Source: Candidatus Bilamarchaeum dharawalense (lineage in GTDB: Archaea; Micrarchaeota; Micrarchaeia; Anstonellales; Bilamarchaeaceae). Taken from it: DNA of 64,000 nt. Within the stretch, counting starts at the first letter, position 1, and every line of letters starts with the position of its first letter. Positions 26,201-35,387 of this stretch are shown piece by piece. The DNA lies in contig CABMJJ010000011.1 in the NCBI GenBank assembly GCA_902386555.1, positions 1 to 64,000 on the forward strand, in the 5' to 3' direction. Below the pieces are notes generated by a model. It was not told where the DNA came from. It made no database searches and was given only the letters and a program-made list of their open reading frames with translations. The translations under genes were made by a program, and so were the position numbers.

Positions 26201-29200
26201 ATAGAATCACATTGGAAAACGGAAAATATATTTTAGAAAGATTGGACGGCGTATTGACAGAGAATCCTGAGGGTTCGGTCTATGTTTTCGTTGATCGAGA
26301 AAATAAAATAGTTGGAATTAGCGGTAACCGGGAAGCTGCACCACCAAAGGGAGCAGCAAAATATGAATTCAGTTTCAATCAGGAAACTGGTGAACTGACA
26401 TTAGTTTCAAAAAGAACATGGACCGACATGATTAGAGGAAGGAGAATCCCAACCGAAGTGATGGCGCTTGATGGATTGGTTGCACCGAGAGTGGAATACA
26501 CTCCAGTGACAGAAGCGCAGGTGGTACCGAAAAGAAGAGTAGTAACAAGACAAATGACTGAACTAGCAGCCAGAGCTTCTGATCCAGTGGCCTATAGGGA
26601 TTTCCTTCAGGGAAATAGAACCGGGGTTCCTGTTGATGTAACTAGATTAAGAGCATCAACTGAATTTTTCGGAGAGGGGAGACAGGTAGGACTGAGAGAA
26701 ATACCGGATGTAGTTAAGCCAAAAAGAGACAGATTTGTTACCCTGGCAAATCAGGATGTTGTAGGAAATGCCCCGGAACTTTACCAAATGCTTTATGATT
26801 CAATAAAAGAAACCTGGACACGCGAGGGTAGACGATTCACTGATTTTGATGTTAAACGTACTGCTGCCCAGGCAGTTGCAGAAGCACATGGAATGCTTCA
26901 TGGAACATTTGACCAAGGATTGATGGATTTCCTTACACGAACATTGCGTACAGGAGACGAAAGGACATATGATGCAACAAGCGATGTGATGGGGATGTTA
27001 CTACAGGGCAGTATGCTCCATCCAAAAGCACATTTTGTAAGAGAGTCATTTACAACCATTGGTGTTTATCCCTATGAATACAATGGTACTGCAGCCATGG
27101 TACCATTGGACGCAATGTTTGAATTAAACTTTATGAATGGTTTTGTGGTTGCTGATTCTGGAGCTTTGGCAAGATCCGGGGTTAGAGCAGTTGCATTTGG
27201 AAATGATGTTTTACTCACTGACCGGGATTCTGTTCAGCATGAGATGCAACACGTTTTCGATCACACCATTGAAGGGCAGGGATTGCATCCCCACTCTACG
27301 GAAGTGGATATGGAATATCGTGCTTTCCTAGCATCAGTTGCATTTTCCGATGATCCTGTAGCAACACTGACATCTTTAAGACAAAGATTTGGAAGGCCAA
27401 GTGGCCAGGAGGTGGAAGTTGGTGCCCACCAAAGAGCAGTAGAAACAATGAGCGGTGAAATGGAAGCAAGACTTCCAAGGGATGCCAGTCCAGAGCTAGT
27501 TAGAAAAGCTGCAAGAGATCTTTTGAATAGCGCCTACCGCAGTGCCTACGGACTTAGCTATGATGAAATATTACAACCATTCCACGGACTTCCTCCGGTT
27601 GAAACTGGTACTGTTGTTCAAAGAGTTTGGGGAGCAATTAGAAGCGGAGGAGAGTTTGCAGCTGATCGACCACTACTATTCCCTGGATCCGGACACGGAC
27701 TGGATGGAGATCCAGCTCGCATGTCAAGTTCAGCTGGACAGCTTCACGGAATTTGCGAAGGATTGTCATCTCACAATCCAGCAGTTGCAGAACGAGCAAG
27801 ACAACAATATCATGCACTTGATCCTGCCATGAGGGAAGCAGTATTATATATGATAGCTGAAGGCTCGGAATATAGATTGGCTGATCCTTCTGAACGTTTA
27901 CGAGTAGCTGAAAAACTTGCAAAAAGTGTTGAGGCAGAAAGAGCAGGCCAGGTGGAACAACTTCCAAGAGATAGATTTGAACAGTTGGCAAGAATTGCAG
28001 ACAGAATTGTTTATGAGGGAGATAGAACTACGCTTGGACAGATTTCCAGATTTCTCACTGGTTATGAAGCAAGAGTGGTAGTAAAATTAACCAATTTAAT
28101 GAACGAAGCAAAAGCAGCCAGCAGGGGAAGAGCAGCACCAGAAAGTTATGTTGAAACCTATTTTGGAGATCGGGTATTGGATCAGGCCAGCAGACCAAGA
28201 CCAATTCAAACAAGAGAAGAAGTTTTAGGACGATTCACCAGTCCGAGCATAAATCCAGATGGTTCAGTAAGAATGCAATCATTTGAAGCAAGATTAGCAG
28301 AAACTGGATTTAGATTGGTTACTGAAAGCAGCGGAGCACTCAAAGTCAGCTATGATCCAAGAAATGGACGAGCACAGGTGAGTTTGGCTTATGATACGCC
28401 CGAGGGACAGAGAACAATTGCAGTTCCATTACCTGAACGAAGAGCCAATGAAGCAGAGCATATTTACCAATACCGCGTCCGGCAACAAATCAGCGAATCC
28501 ATATTGGCAGTTAGGGAACAGGAAACCGCTGCTCTGGTTCCAGATAGCACCAGAGGAGCTCGACGTTTATATTTGATATCACAGGACCATGGTGAAGTTT
28601 TAGGAACAGCAAATGAAAGAGCAGTTGCAAAACAACTTGCACTTGATGCAGACTACCAAAGTGCAGTTAGAAGAGGAGACCGGCAAGCAGCAATGGAAAT
28701 TGCAGAAGAATTTACACCGCTTGTGGAAATTGCAGGATCAACAACCGCAGTAAGCAGAGGAAGATATGTGGACATTGTACAAAATGCCCGCCAGGTAATT
28801 GCCATGGGCGATTTGCATGGTGATGTGGCTGGTGTGGTTGATCAGTTCCTGCGATCTGGAATTTTGATTGATACCATGGAAGGATTGCCAAGAGATTTGC
28901 CACCTGGTGATCCAGGCTATGTTCCATTTGCAAGAAGATATAGAATTAATCCTGACCTTCCACCTGGAACACAAATTGTATTTACAGGAGACTACATGGA
29001 CCGAGGTCCAACAAGCGTGGATGTGATGGAACTGGTCATGTTTATGCAGTATGAGGGAAGGCAAACTGGAGTAACTGTGCATACGCTAAGAGGAAATCAT
29101 GAAGAATTGTTCAGAAGATTTGTTGAAACATACAAAGGATTGAGCCAACAACGAGTGGAGGCCATATTGGCAGGAGATATGTCCCAAGACGTACAGGTAG

Positions 29201-32200
29201 GAACAGCAGGAGTACCATTGAGTATGTTGTGTGCCTGGGGGAGAGTTGGTATGCGAGATACCTTCGCCTCCATAGTAGAGAGATATGGAAGTTGGGAAAA
29301 TTTCATAGCTGCAAATTATGATAATGGAAAGGTAGTAAGAGGAAGTGTGATGGACTTTGTTGGTTCTACCAAAGCAGCAGTTATTATAGATAATAATTAT
29401 TTCACACATGGAGGGCCTGTGATTAGAAGTGATGGACAGCTGGTTACCAGCCCAGCAATGCTTGATCAGCATTTCACAAGATTATTCAGCACACTTGACA
29501 ATCACTGGGCAACAACATTTGCAGATCAGAAAGTTGAAGCTGCAGGAGATTATTCTGCAACCTACATTGATTACCATGGAGATGTTGGCAGGGGATGGAC
29601 TCCTGCAATGAGAACAGCAGACGGACAGGCCTGGATGCAGGCACTTGGTGTAGACCAGGTATATGTTGGCCACTGCCCAGGAGATGGGGTCAGACAAGTT
29701 GGGGATTATGCAACTGCAATAGATGTTGGCATGACAAAAAAATATGGAAGAGGAAATGGCTATGTTGTAATAGATCCTCTAGATAGGAAAGCCCCGATAA
29801 AAGTCTACGAAACTCGATCTGCTGAAGATGCACCAGAATTATTAGGAATACCTGAAGAGGGCTACACACCAAGAGACTTTACCAACGGAAGAGATAGAGC
29901 AACGGTTTTGAGAAATCCGATTAGTGAAGCTGCAGATCAGGGTTATAGGAACATGACTGAAGCTGCCACAGCCCAACCAGATCTTAGAGTTGTACAATCA
30001 GAAACTGTCCCAAAACTGCCATTTAGACAGGGAAATGAACCAAAAGCAGCAACACGCGATGAATACATTGCAAAACTTACCCAGGATCTTCAATATTATA
30101 GCCAGGCAGGGGTGGAACCACCTGCAGAATATCTTGATGCTGTTAGAATGATTCAACTTAATGCACAAAGAGGCATGGACATAGGAGAAACAGCAACTCT
30201 TATGGCAACAAGATTGGTTGATAGGAGTGGCGAAGTTCCACTTGGCACTCCAAGAGAAATGGAACTCACAACTGGGAATATTCAGGGAAGACCAGAATTG
30301 GAAGCCCTATTACCAAAAGGTGCTGAAGGCAAAAAGGCAAGAATGGTTGCAAGAGTTTTAGACTCGTTAACTGAATCAGTTTTACAAAATCGTGTTGACA
30401 TTGATAGCATTCCAGCAGAGTATAGACCCTATGTGGAAAGCATGGCTGGTACAACAAAAGAACAGCGAGCAGAAATAGCAAGACGATCGGCTGTGGAAAT
30501 TGTTGGTGAAAGAGATCGTGCAGCTGTGCCAGGTAGACCGGTACAACCAGTTAGTGAAGCAGAAACAAAGGTTAGAGCATTGGTTCAGGAATATGAATTA
30601 ACAACAAGACATGCACAACGTGGAGATACACTAATGCTATCTCCAGAATTTATGCGGATGACTGATTTGCTTAGCAGACATCCTAGTATGAAACCAGAGG
30701 ACGCTGCAAGAATAGTGGTTGAAGAAAAACGAACTGGGAAACAGATAGAACAACCATTGGAAGAAGCAGCCTATAGAAAACAGGTTGAAGTGTTACCAGA
30801 AAAAAGACAGCAACAATATATCTATGATCATTTTGGAACTGTTCCACCAGATCAGATTACACTTGACAATGCAATGATTATTTTCGGTGATAGGAATGGA
30901 AGCAGAAGAGGAGTGTTCTCAAGCTTCGGTGAAGTATCTAGCAGTGAATCAATGGGAGGCAACGCCGGCCCAATGCGTGTAGCTGTGAATGGGTATTATG
31001 ATCCGCAAACTGGAAGGATAATAGCATTTGGAAACATTCAGGATATTCCTAAATCAATTTTGGCAAAAGGACGGGAGTTTACCTTATTAGTAGATATGTC
31101 AACTGGAAAAATTGATAGGGTGATTACACCTAATGCAAGCGTTCCTGAGTTGGCTGGGCTTGAAGGAATGAAACTTGGTGAAGGAATAGGTCCCCTGCCA
31201 GGAAGAAGTCCTCCAGTGGCAACAGCTCCTCCAGTACCAGTAGATTTGCAATTTAGATATGGAAATTATACAGTTGAAGAGATAGAACCGTACCTACCAC
31301 CTAAATTAGATGGCGATGGTGGAAGAACAGGATTGATAAGAAGACTTTCAAGAGAATTTTATAGACATGCTGAAAATCCAGGAGCAGTCCCAAGAGAATA
31401 CGAAGGGTATGTCACATTATTCGCTCGAATAAAAAATCCAGCAGAGAGAGCACGAGCAATCATTGATGTTGCAACCATGATAGTTGATACCAGCGGACAG
31501 GTAAAACCTGGACCAGTTGCAGATGTGGAAAGAACAACTGGTAATATAGTTAGAGGGCCCGAACTGGAAGGAAGATTGCATAAGGGAGAAACAAAACAGG
31601 TGAGAATGGTTGCAAGAACATTGGATGCATTTGCAGATGCAGTATCACAGAATCACATGAGTTTGGAAATGGTTCCGGAAAAATATAGAGTAGCAGTAGG
31701 AGAGATGATTGGAAGAACTAGAGAACAACAGGCAGGTATGGCAGTTCAGTTTGCAACCGAATTTGAAAGACAACGAATAGCCGTACAGGGGGCATTGGAT
31801 CAAAGAAGCGGAGGACCGAAACCCTATGCAGAAATAGCAACTGAATGGGATACTGCCTCGCCAGTTAGAGCACGTGTGGTTGTGGATCGTTCTGGAACTT
31901 TGGACCGACAGATTGCCTTGAGAATGAGAGTACCAGCTGACCCGTCATTTGACATACTAGGAGCATCAGAAGGAAGAGAATGGTTGTATGAAAGAGCAGT
32001 CCAAGGATCTGAGGCTGAAGCAGAAGGATATGCAAGATTTGTGAAAGCAGTGGAACAAAGAGGAGAGGCATTCAGACCACTACTCTATCTTCTTGGAATA
32101 GGACATGAAGTTTCAGTGCGAGGTGGGGAATCAGTTGTTCTGGGTAGCTGGAATTCATTCCTCTACCAATATGCTGCTTTTGGAGAAAGCGCAGTAAGAG

Positions 32201-32838
32201 GATGGCGCGGAAGCCATGATGTGGATCTTTTCACAAGCATAGAAGCCACTCCTGAGATGATACGTGGCATTCATGCATCTGGAGTCACCACCAGTTTGGA
32301 AAGATCAGTTGCCCATACTGCCAAATTCAGTGGCAGTGTAAGTTATGAACCACTTCATGGCCCCTGTCAATTGGATGTTTATGTTCCAACAACAGTAGCA
32401 GGAAAACGTGGAATGTACATTGAAGGATTGTTTATACCCATGGAAAGAATACATAAGATAAGACTGGAACAATTTGGAATTGATGTTTTGGATCCAGTGA
32501 GCTATGTAACAATGAAGACCTATGCTGGCAGACCGCAGGATGTTGTTGATATTATCGAAACCCTGGGTGCAGTACACGTTCTCAATGGAAGAGGAGTGGA
32601 GATAGGGAACGTACGGGAGATAATAGGTAGATTGGAATATAGAGAAAAGGTTAGCCTTCTAGCCCAATTGGAGGGACTACGAGAAGCAGGTTTTGAAACC
32701 AGCATACCAGTGGATATTGCAAAACAGGTTTTTGCAGACGCATATAGAGAATTGTCAAGACAGGTGGATCCAAAAGACCGACCAAAAACAGGTGGCCGAC
32801 CAGAGCAGGTAGTTGTACGTACGGGCTATCCTAACTAA
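23257..32838 (+). CDS. Giant multidomain protein, C-terminal part: GGDEF-like, kinase-like, zincin, PPP phosphatase, NTase-like
   Basis: 3193 codons in frame with the preceding gene. Numbering starts at the TTG. Residues 1-60 complete the degenerate GGDEF-like domain (GQGDEL at 23-28). A second one lies at ~220-290 ('DDNFGIRGLNTFLGHDGAN', loop reduced to LGTMKYV). A kinase-like domain spans ~689-850: GAGGY loop, K713, 'DDAHVGNYFID' (820-830) and 'IDTSDG' (842-847). A zincin motif HEMQH is at 1328-1332, with E1349 or E1353 as third ligand. A full PPP phosphatase set follows: GDLHGD (1851), GDYMDRG (1911), RGNHEE (1945), HGG (2051), GH (2138). A ~150-residue module occurs twice (~2269-2428, ~2689-2845). 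The C-terminus (~2900-3190) looks like a nucleotidyltransferase (D2988, D2990, D3040). Whether this part is translated alone is unknown. Confidence 0.85.
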   Translation: MATRKIVGDGVESSGFIIKPPAGQGDELVGIIIVPKGQGKKVRAQLEASVDQATTEVIAGLDPNGGLVRSQRWVTNPRQLVEASIDISNPITVTRREDGTVVALHEDGSDAMVLHPESGRTGFLATQVTRAEYDGSLSFAPVLMDRLGVKPYVGAANDPRIENAGATETIPHGEAFGIRVQIDERSLYEKRVRPGEEQLPPYSDMEGYLRVTKKGYAEVEDDNFGIRGLNTFLGHDGANGVVRAVDDAVFRYASEHGVKIRRLGTMKYVIEGGSAADVAAVEQFVTEQLHSAGMKLSASTEHAPVDGVGVADALTAISNGHMRLEWGTGNYDAAQAMIASMALGTDEALARLGLDQLPGVVKLVRENPSIRNVEDLLVAFRMTPEPEGSQLFTDFHEFVLKQGGEFLGRLETLRSPVQTTALARAEDVAPLITPRVGEPVTEIRVRTLDRGDSYLPDLTSPRRDGTYNQSGRGVTFAFVEIPEGTRPAQVLEQVRATTPKAEFIIYQEADGRVRIMAGPETNEQNAGAAAAGHFERGGFEEYCRLKTGQRDLVGRDDEGVFVRGKSPEEALDLLKQFIALPPDFRGLLGDKGAGIFDLPPGEQYVQLLDYNRRNPRQSIDLNTFTRDTKTYLKIDVKVATVDGFATRVFGDTFHPEETSLPERDFRYDIQVTRAELEQMMGRRRIVETEKIGAGGYTLAFKVTLDDGSVKVVKVSYNIGSEAQTDHASHRVFGHGRDIVAFSDGHFELTVEGLASGGSLADYSGRGIGKLLVEKYVEGKYDTTTPEGRAAAQQAMERGRQAVGDAVARAFAEDIVLGCLDDAHVGNYFIDIAPDGTVKVERIDTSDGLSYDTTRARKQMDRENNALTFAKELGFTQEEFFRMVGDHLTAFERDGALERVGTGTATPLEPSSGRLLDGRYSPEIVRRYVDRARQFMQEGMAPFSMEAAEFDRHVATKTHLRERQAAGERQVVRGGRKTGVGEDRITLENGKYILERLDGVLTENPEGSVYVFVDRENKIVGISGNREAAPPKGAAKYEFSFNQETGELTLVSKRTWTDMIRGRRIPTEVMALDGLVAPRVEYTPVTEAQVVPKRRVVTRQMTELAARASDPVAYRDFLQGNRTGVPVDVTRLRASTEFFGEGRQVGLREIPDVVKPKRDRFVTLANQDVVGNAPELYQMLYDSIKETWTREGRRFTDFDVKRTAAQAVAEAHGMLHGTFDQGLMDFLTRTLRTGDERTYDATSDVMGMLLQGSMLHPKAHFVRESFTTIGVYPYEYNGTAAMVPLDAMFELNFMNGFVVADSGALARSGVRAVAFGNDVLLTDRDSVQHEMQHVFDHTIEGQGLHPHSTEVDMEYRAFLASVAFSDDPVATLTSLRQRFGRPSGQEVEVGAHQRAVETMSGEMEARLPRDASPELVRKAARDLLNSAYRSAYGLSYDEILQPFHGLPPVETGTVVQRVWGAIRSGGEFAADRPLLFPGSGHGLDGDPARMSSSAGQLHGICEGLSSHNPAVAERARQQYHALDPAMREAVLYMIAEGSEYRLADPSERLRVAEKLAKSVEAERAGQVEQLPRDRFEQLARIADRIVYEGDRTTLGQISRFLTGYEARVVVKLTNLMNEAKAASRGRAAPESYVETYFGDRVLDQASRPRPIQTREEVLGRFTSPSINPDGSVRMQSFEARLAETGFRLVTESSGALKVSYDPRNGRAQVSLAYDTPEGQRTIAVPLPERRANEAEHIYQYRVRQQISESILAVREQETAALVPDSTRGARRLYLISQDHGEVLGTANERAVAKQLALDADYQSAVRRGDRQAAMEIAEEFTPLVEIAGSTTAVSRGRYVDIVQNARQVIAMGDLHGDVAGVVDQFLRSGILIDTMEGLPRDLPPGDPGYVPFARRYRINPDLPPGTQIVFTGDYMDRGPTSVDVMELVMFMQYEGRQTGVTVHTLRGNHEELFRRFVETYKGLSQQRVEAILAGDMSQDVQVGTAGVPLSMLCAWGRVGMRDTFASIVERYGSWENFIAANYDNGKVVRGSVMDFVGSTKAAVIIDNNYFTHGGPVIRSDGQLVTSPAMLDQHFTRLFSTLDNHWATTFADQKVEAAGDYSATYIDYHGDVGRGWTPAMRTADGQAWMQALGVDQVYVGHCPGDGVRQVGDYATAIDVGMTKKYGRGNGYVVIDPLDRKAPIKVYETRSAEDAPELLGIPEEGYTPRDFTNGRDRATVLRNPISEAADQGYRNMTEAATAQPDLRVVQSETVPKLPFRQGNEPKAATRDEYIAKLTQDLQYYSQAGVEPPAEYLDAVRMIQLNAQRGMDIGETATLMATRLVDRSGEVPLGTPREMELTTGNIQGRPELEALLPKGAEGKKARMVARVLDSLTESVLQNRVDIDSIPAEYRPYVESMAGTTKEQRAEIARRSAVEIVGERDRAAVPGRPVQPVSEAETKVRALVQEYELTTRHAQRGDTLMLSPEFMRMTDLLSRHPSMKPEDAARIVVEEKRTGKQIEQPLEEAAYRKQVEVLPEKRQQQYIYDHFGTVPPDQITLDNAMIIFGDRNGSRRGVFSSFGEVSSSESMGGNAGPMRVAVNGYYDPQTGRIIAFGNIQDIPKSILAKGREFTLLVDMSTGKIDRVITPNASVPELAGLEGMKLGEGIGPLPGRSPPVATAPPVPVDLQFRYGNYTVEEIEPYLPPKLDGDGGRTGLIRRLSREFYRHAENPGAVPREYEGYVTLFARIKNPAERARAIIDVATMIVDTSGQVKPGPVADVERTTGNIVRGPELEGRLHKGETKQVRMVARTLDAFADAVSQNHMSLEMVPEKYRVAVGEMIGRTREQQAGMAVQFATEFERQRIAVQGALDQRSGGPKPYAEIATEWDTASPVRARVVVDRSGTLDRQIALRMRVPADPSFDILGASEGREWLYERAVQGSEAEAEGYARFVKAVEQRGEAFRPLLYLLGIGHEVSVRGGESVVLGSWNSFLYQYAAFGESAVRGWRGSHDVDLFTSIEATPEMIRGIHASGVTTSLERSVAHTAKFSGSVSYEPLHGPCQLDVYVPTTVAGKRGMYIEGLFIPMERIHKIRLEQFGIDVLDPVSYVTMKTYAGRPQDVVDIIETLGAVHVLNGRGVEIGNVREIIGRLEYREKVSLLAQLEGLREAGFETSIPVDIAKQVFADAYRELSRQVDPKDRPKTGGRPEQVVVRTGYPN

Positions 32839-33448
32839 TTTCACGAACTTGGCCCAACGCATTTCTAAAATCAGGATGGCTGGTAAATTCATTTAAATTT
32901 GCCAGAATAGCTGGAACAGTAGTTGGATAGGATTGTGCAAATTGTAGAAGAGAATCTAGATGGGGTTTTGGAAACATAACATCCATTCGCACCAGATTAA
33001 GTAAAAGATCTAAACAACTTTCATCACCAATACGTGAAATGGCAGTGGATATGGCAAATCTAACAGGTCTAGAAGTTCCATATTTTTCAAGAGCTTTTTG
33101 AAGCAGAGGAACCCCTTCAGGTTCGCCATAATCCTGAACAATGGTAACAAAATTACGAACCACCCTGCTTCTTCTTGCAGAATTGGCAAATGCTTCTTTT
33201 GCATGTTCAAAAACAAAATTACATTTACGCAAAACAACCATATCAAGATCGCCGGTTCTCATGTCCAAACGCACTTCAGCTTCTGCAATAATTGCCCTGT
33301 CTTTTTCAGGTATTCTTGCTACCAACGGTTTGACAAGCATGGGCGGCTCAATCTCAGGCCTCTCCGATCTACCAATTCTTCTGGCTGCGGTTATATGAAT
33401 TATTCTGGGGGAAGTGTGATCACAAGGTCCTGGTTGTCTTGCTGACAT
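32831..33448 (-). CDS. HEAT-like helical protein
   Basis: 205 aa. After a ~40-residue Arg/Pro-rich N-terminus the sequence becomes paired amphipathic helices of about 35 residues ('GVPLLQKALEKYGTSRPVRF AI', 'CLDLLLNLVRMDV', 'VPAILANLNEFTSHPDFR'), as in HEAT/Armadillo-like repeats. No catalytic motif is seen. It converges on the giant gene, the stop codons overlapping by eight bases. It is the first of four minus-strand orphan genes beside the giant gene, each separated by ~40-70 bases. A role as a scaffold is inference. Confidence 0.7.
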   Translation of the reverse strand: MSARQPGPCDHTSPRIIHITAARRIGRSERPEIEPPMLVKPLVARIPEKDRAIIAEAEVRLDMRTGDLDMVVLRKCNFVFEHAKEAFANSARRSRVVRNFVTIVQDYGEPEGVPLLQKALEKYGTSRPVRFAISTAISRIGDESCLDLLLNLVRMDVMFPKPHLDSLLQFAQSYPTTVPAILANLNEFTSHPDFRNALGQVREIS

Positions 33449-33519
33449 ATAAAAGAGATATAATTAGTATATTTTATAAATACACATGAATCTATGAATA
33501 ACCACATTTACCAAACAGA

Positions 33520-34086
33520 TTATTCTTTGAGAGAATCTGGATTAACCAGTGGTTTGCAAACAACAGTTCCTGAAGGATTCAAACGCGATAGATAAATCTC
33601 TCTGGAGCTTTTTTTGATATCAACCACGGCAACAAAAAAACCACCTGGATAGGCAGGGGAAGTGGGCAATGTTGCAAAATCTTCCAATTTCCAGCAAATT
33701 CTTTCCAAAGATGCAGACGTGGTTTTTTTACCTTCTAGCACAGAATCTGCAGCCAGATGTACTCTGGGACTCCATCGCTCTTTTAATTTTGAAAATAAAT
33801 CACGTGAGATCACATAGACCTGGGTTGGTCTTGGCCAGTTACGAAGAGAAAACACCAGGGAATCAGGTGGGATTGTGAGTTGGCTTACAAAAGAATCAAC
33901 AGATGCATTGGCATCTTGAGGAAAGGCTAATGATAGGGAAGAGACCAGAAGCTCCCTGGCCTTGGCTTCAGAAGTATGATATTCGGCAACGGCCTGTGGC
34001 ATTGGTCCAGACTTGGGAAATGCACCTCGCCTGAGTTCAGTTGGAGTTGAACCAGTTCTGGCTTGGTTTTGTGATGCCATAAGCAT
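33520..34086 (-). CDS. Hypothetical protein, 188 aa
   Basis: Not recognised. A Ser/Thr/Pro-rich N-terminal ~35 residues is followed by a mixed alpha/beta region without Cys clusters, signal peptide or membrane segments. Two close Met codons (34086 and 34080) are possible starts. A TATA-like AATTTATAAA-type block lies a few tens of bases upstream. Part of the minus-strand orphan group converging on the giant gene. Confidence 0.62.
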   Translation of the reverse strand: MLMASQNQARTGSTPTELRRGAFPKSGPMPQAVAEYHTSEAKARELLVSSLSLAFPQDANASVDSFVSQLTIPPDSLVFSLRNWPRPTQVYVISRDLFSKLKERWSPRVHLAADSVLEGKKTTSASLERICWKLEDFATLPTSPAYPGGFFVAVVDIKKSSREIYLSRLNPSGTVVCKPLVNPDSLKE

Positions 34087-34140
34087 AAATTTGAGAGCTA
34101 GGATTTATAAAAGTGAGAATGAACTTGAAAATATAAGAAA

Positions 34141-34656
34141 TTAGGATATCTCATCGATCTTTTGTGCAAGTTTGGATTTGTACAGTCGCATTACATCCTC
34201 AAGAGGAGCAGAGGGTAACCCACACAGATCGGAACAGGCAACCAACAGGGGTTCAAGATCAATATAGTTTGATAAAATCTCATCAGTTGATTTGGAATAA
34301 TAATCTTTACCAAGCATTTCGCAAACTTGCTTTCGCAAAGTTAAAAACAATGAATGCAAACCAGAACGATTCACGATCAGGACTTTGGAGTTGATGGAAT
34401 TGGTTCTATCAAGAAGAAACATGGCAAGACAAAGTTTAGCAGTGGTGCTTTCCAATTCCTTAAGATCAGATTTGGAAAACAGAATAATTTGTTTTTCCAA
34501 CAAGGCCTGGGCATCGCTTAGAAGAGTGGATTTTTGGTCTTTGATAGAATCAGGTATGGGATTTGCATTCATGGAACCCAATTGGGTGTAGGTTTCTATC
34601 TGATCTCGCCTGTTTTTTGATGAAACACGCAAAATTTCTTCTGGATTATCAGGCAT
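34141..34656 (-). CDS. Hypothetical helical protein, paralogue of the next gene upstream
   Basis: 171 aa, mostly helical. Its C-terminal ~100 residues align with those of the gene at 34699-35307: 'LAMFLLDRT' against LAMYFLDVV, 'YYSKSTDEILSNYIDLEPLL' against YFTKSNEQIIRDYLDAEPII, then VAC/LAC and a similar final helix. The two genes lie in tandem 42 bases apart, so they arose by duplication. No domain is recognised. Cytoplasmic by sequence. Confidence 0.68.
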   Translation of the reverse strand: MPDNPEEILRVSSKNRRDQIETYTQLGSMNANPIPDSIKDQKSTLLSDAQALLEKQIILFSKSDLKELESTTAKLCLAMFLLDRTNSINSKVLIVNRSGLHSLFLTLRKQVCEMLGKDYYSKSTDEILSNYIDLEPLLVACSDLCGLPSAPLEDVMRLYKSKLAQKIDEIS

Positions 34657-34698
34657 GTAGAATTAAACACGTTAGGTGAATAAAAATGTTCTGGAAAA

Positions 34699-35307
34699 TC
34701 AGGAACGCGGTAAAATTGCGTCTATTTCCTCTGCAACAATCATCTTGTACTCCCTTACAGCCTGTTCAAGAGTTTTTAGTTTTACTGAACAAGCAGTCGC
34801 ACACGCAAGTATTATTGGTTCTGCATCAAGATAATCTCTAATGATCTGCTCATTACTTTTAGTAAAATAGGTTGGATCAAGAATTCTTTGAATTGCCTGC
34901 GAGGCAGATTGAAATAGGGCAGACATGGCCGGAGTGTTTGTTTGTGCAGTCCTAGCCTGCATAGCTTCAACAACATCCAAAAAATACATTGCAAGGGAAA
35001 GACGGGCAATTCTTAGGGGAAAATCTTTTGGAACTTGATCTGTGTTAAATGATAATGCCAACGCACCGATCTCTTCGCTCATGGCAATTCGTACTGGTGC
35101 GAATACCCACATTCTTGTTGCAGTGGCAGTCCTCATTTCACGAGTAGCGGATAATTGATCACTGAGCACTGCAGCTCTAAAATCATCTGTAAAACCTTTT
35201 ACCGCTGATTCATGTGCACGAAGAACTCGTTGAACAGTACGCCTATCGTTCGGGACCACAATAATAGGATGTATAGAAATGTTAAAAAATGGTAGTATGC
35301 GGATCAA
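34699..35307 (-). CDS. Hypothetical helical protein, paralogue of 34141-34656
   Basis: About 185-202 aa depending on start. The longest frame begins with TTG at 35307. A GTG at 35259 would give a protein beginning VPNDRRTVQRV and removes a hydrophobic stretch, so it is a good alternative. The C-terminal half matches the downstream neighbour. The N-terminal half ('RRTVQRVLRAHESAVKGFTD') is helical and not shared. Function unknown. Confidence 0.62.
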   Translation of the reverse strand: MIRILPFFNISIHPIIVVPNDRRTVQRVLRAHESAVKGFTDDFRAAVLSDQLSATREMRTATATRMWVFAPVRIAMSEEIGALALSFNTDQVPKDFPLRIARLSLAMYFLDVVEAMQARTAQTNTPAMSALFQSASQAIQRILDPTYFTKSNEQIIRDYLDAEPIILACATACSVKLKTLEQAVREYKMIVAEEIDAILPRS

Positions 35308-35387
35308 AAATGTGTATAATAGTGGAAGTTTTGGCTAATTTAGGAGTCATTACCAAAACAACCATAATCTGCCACTGATTCCACAAG

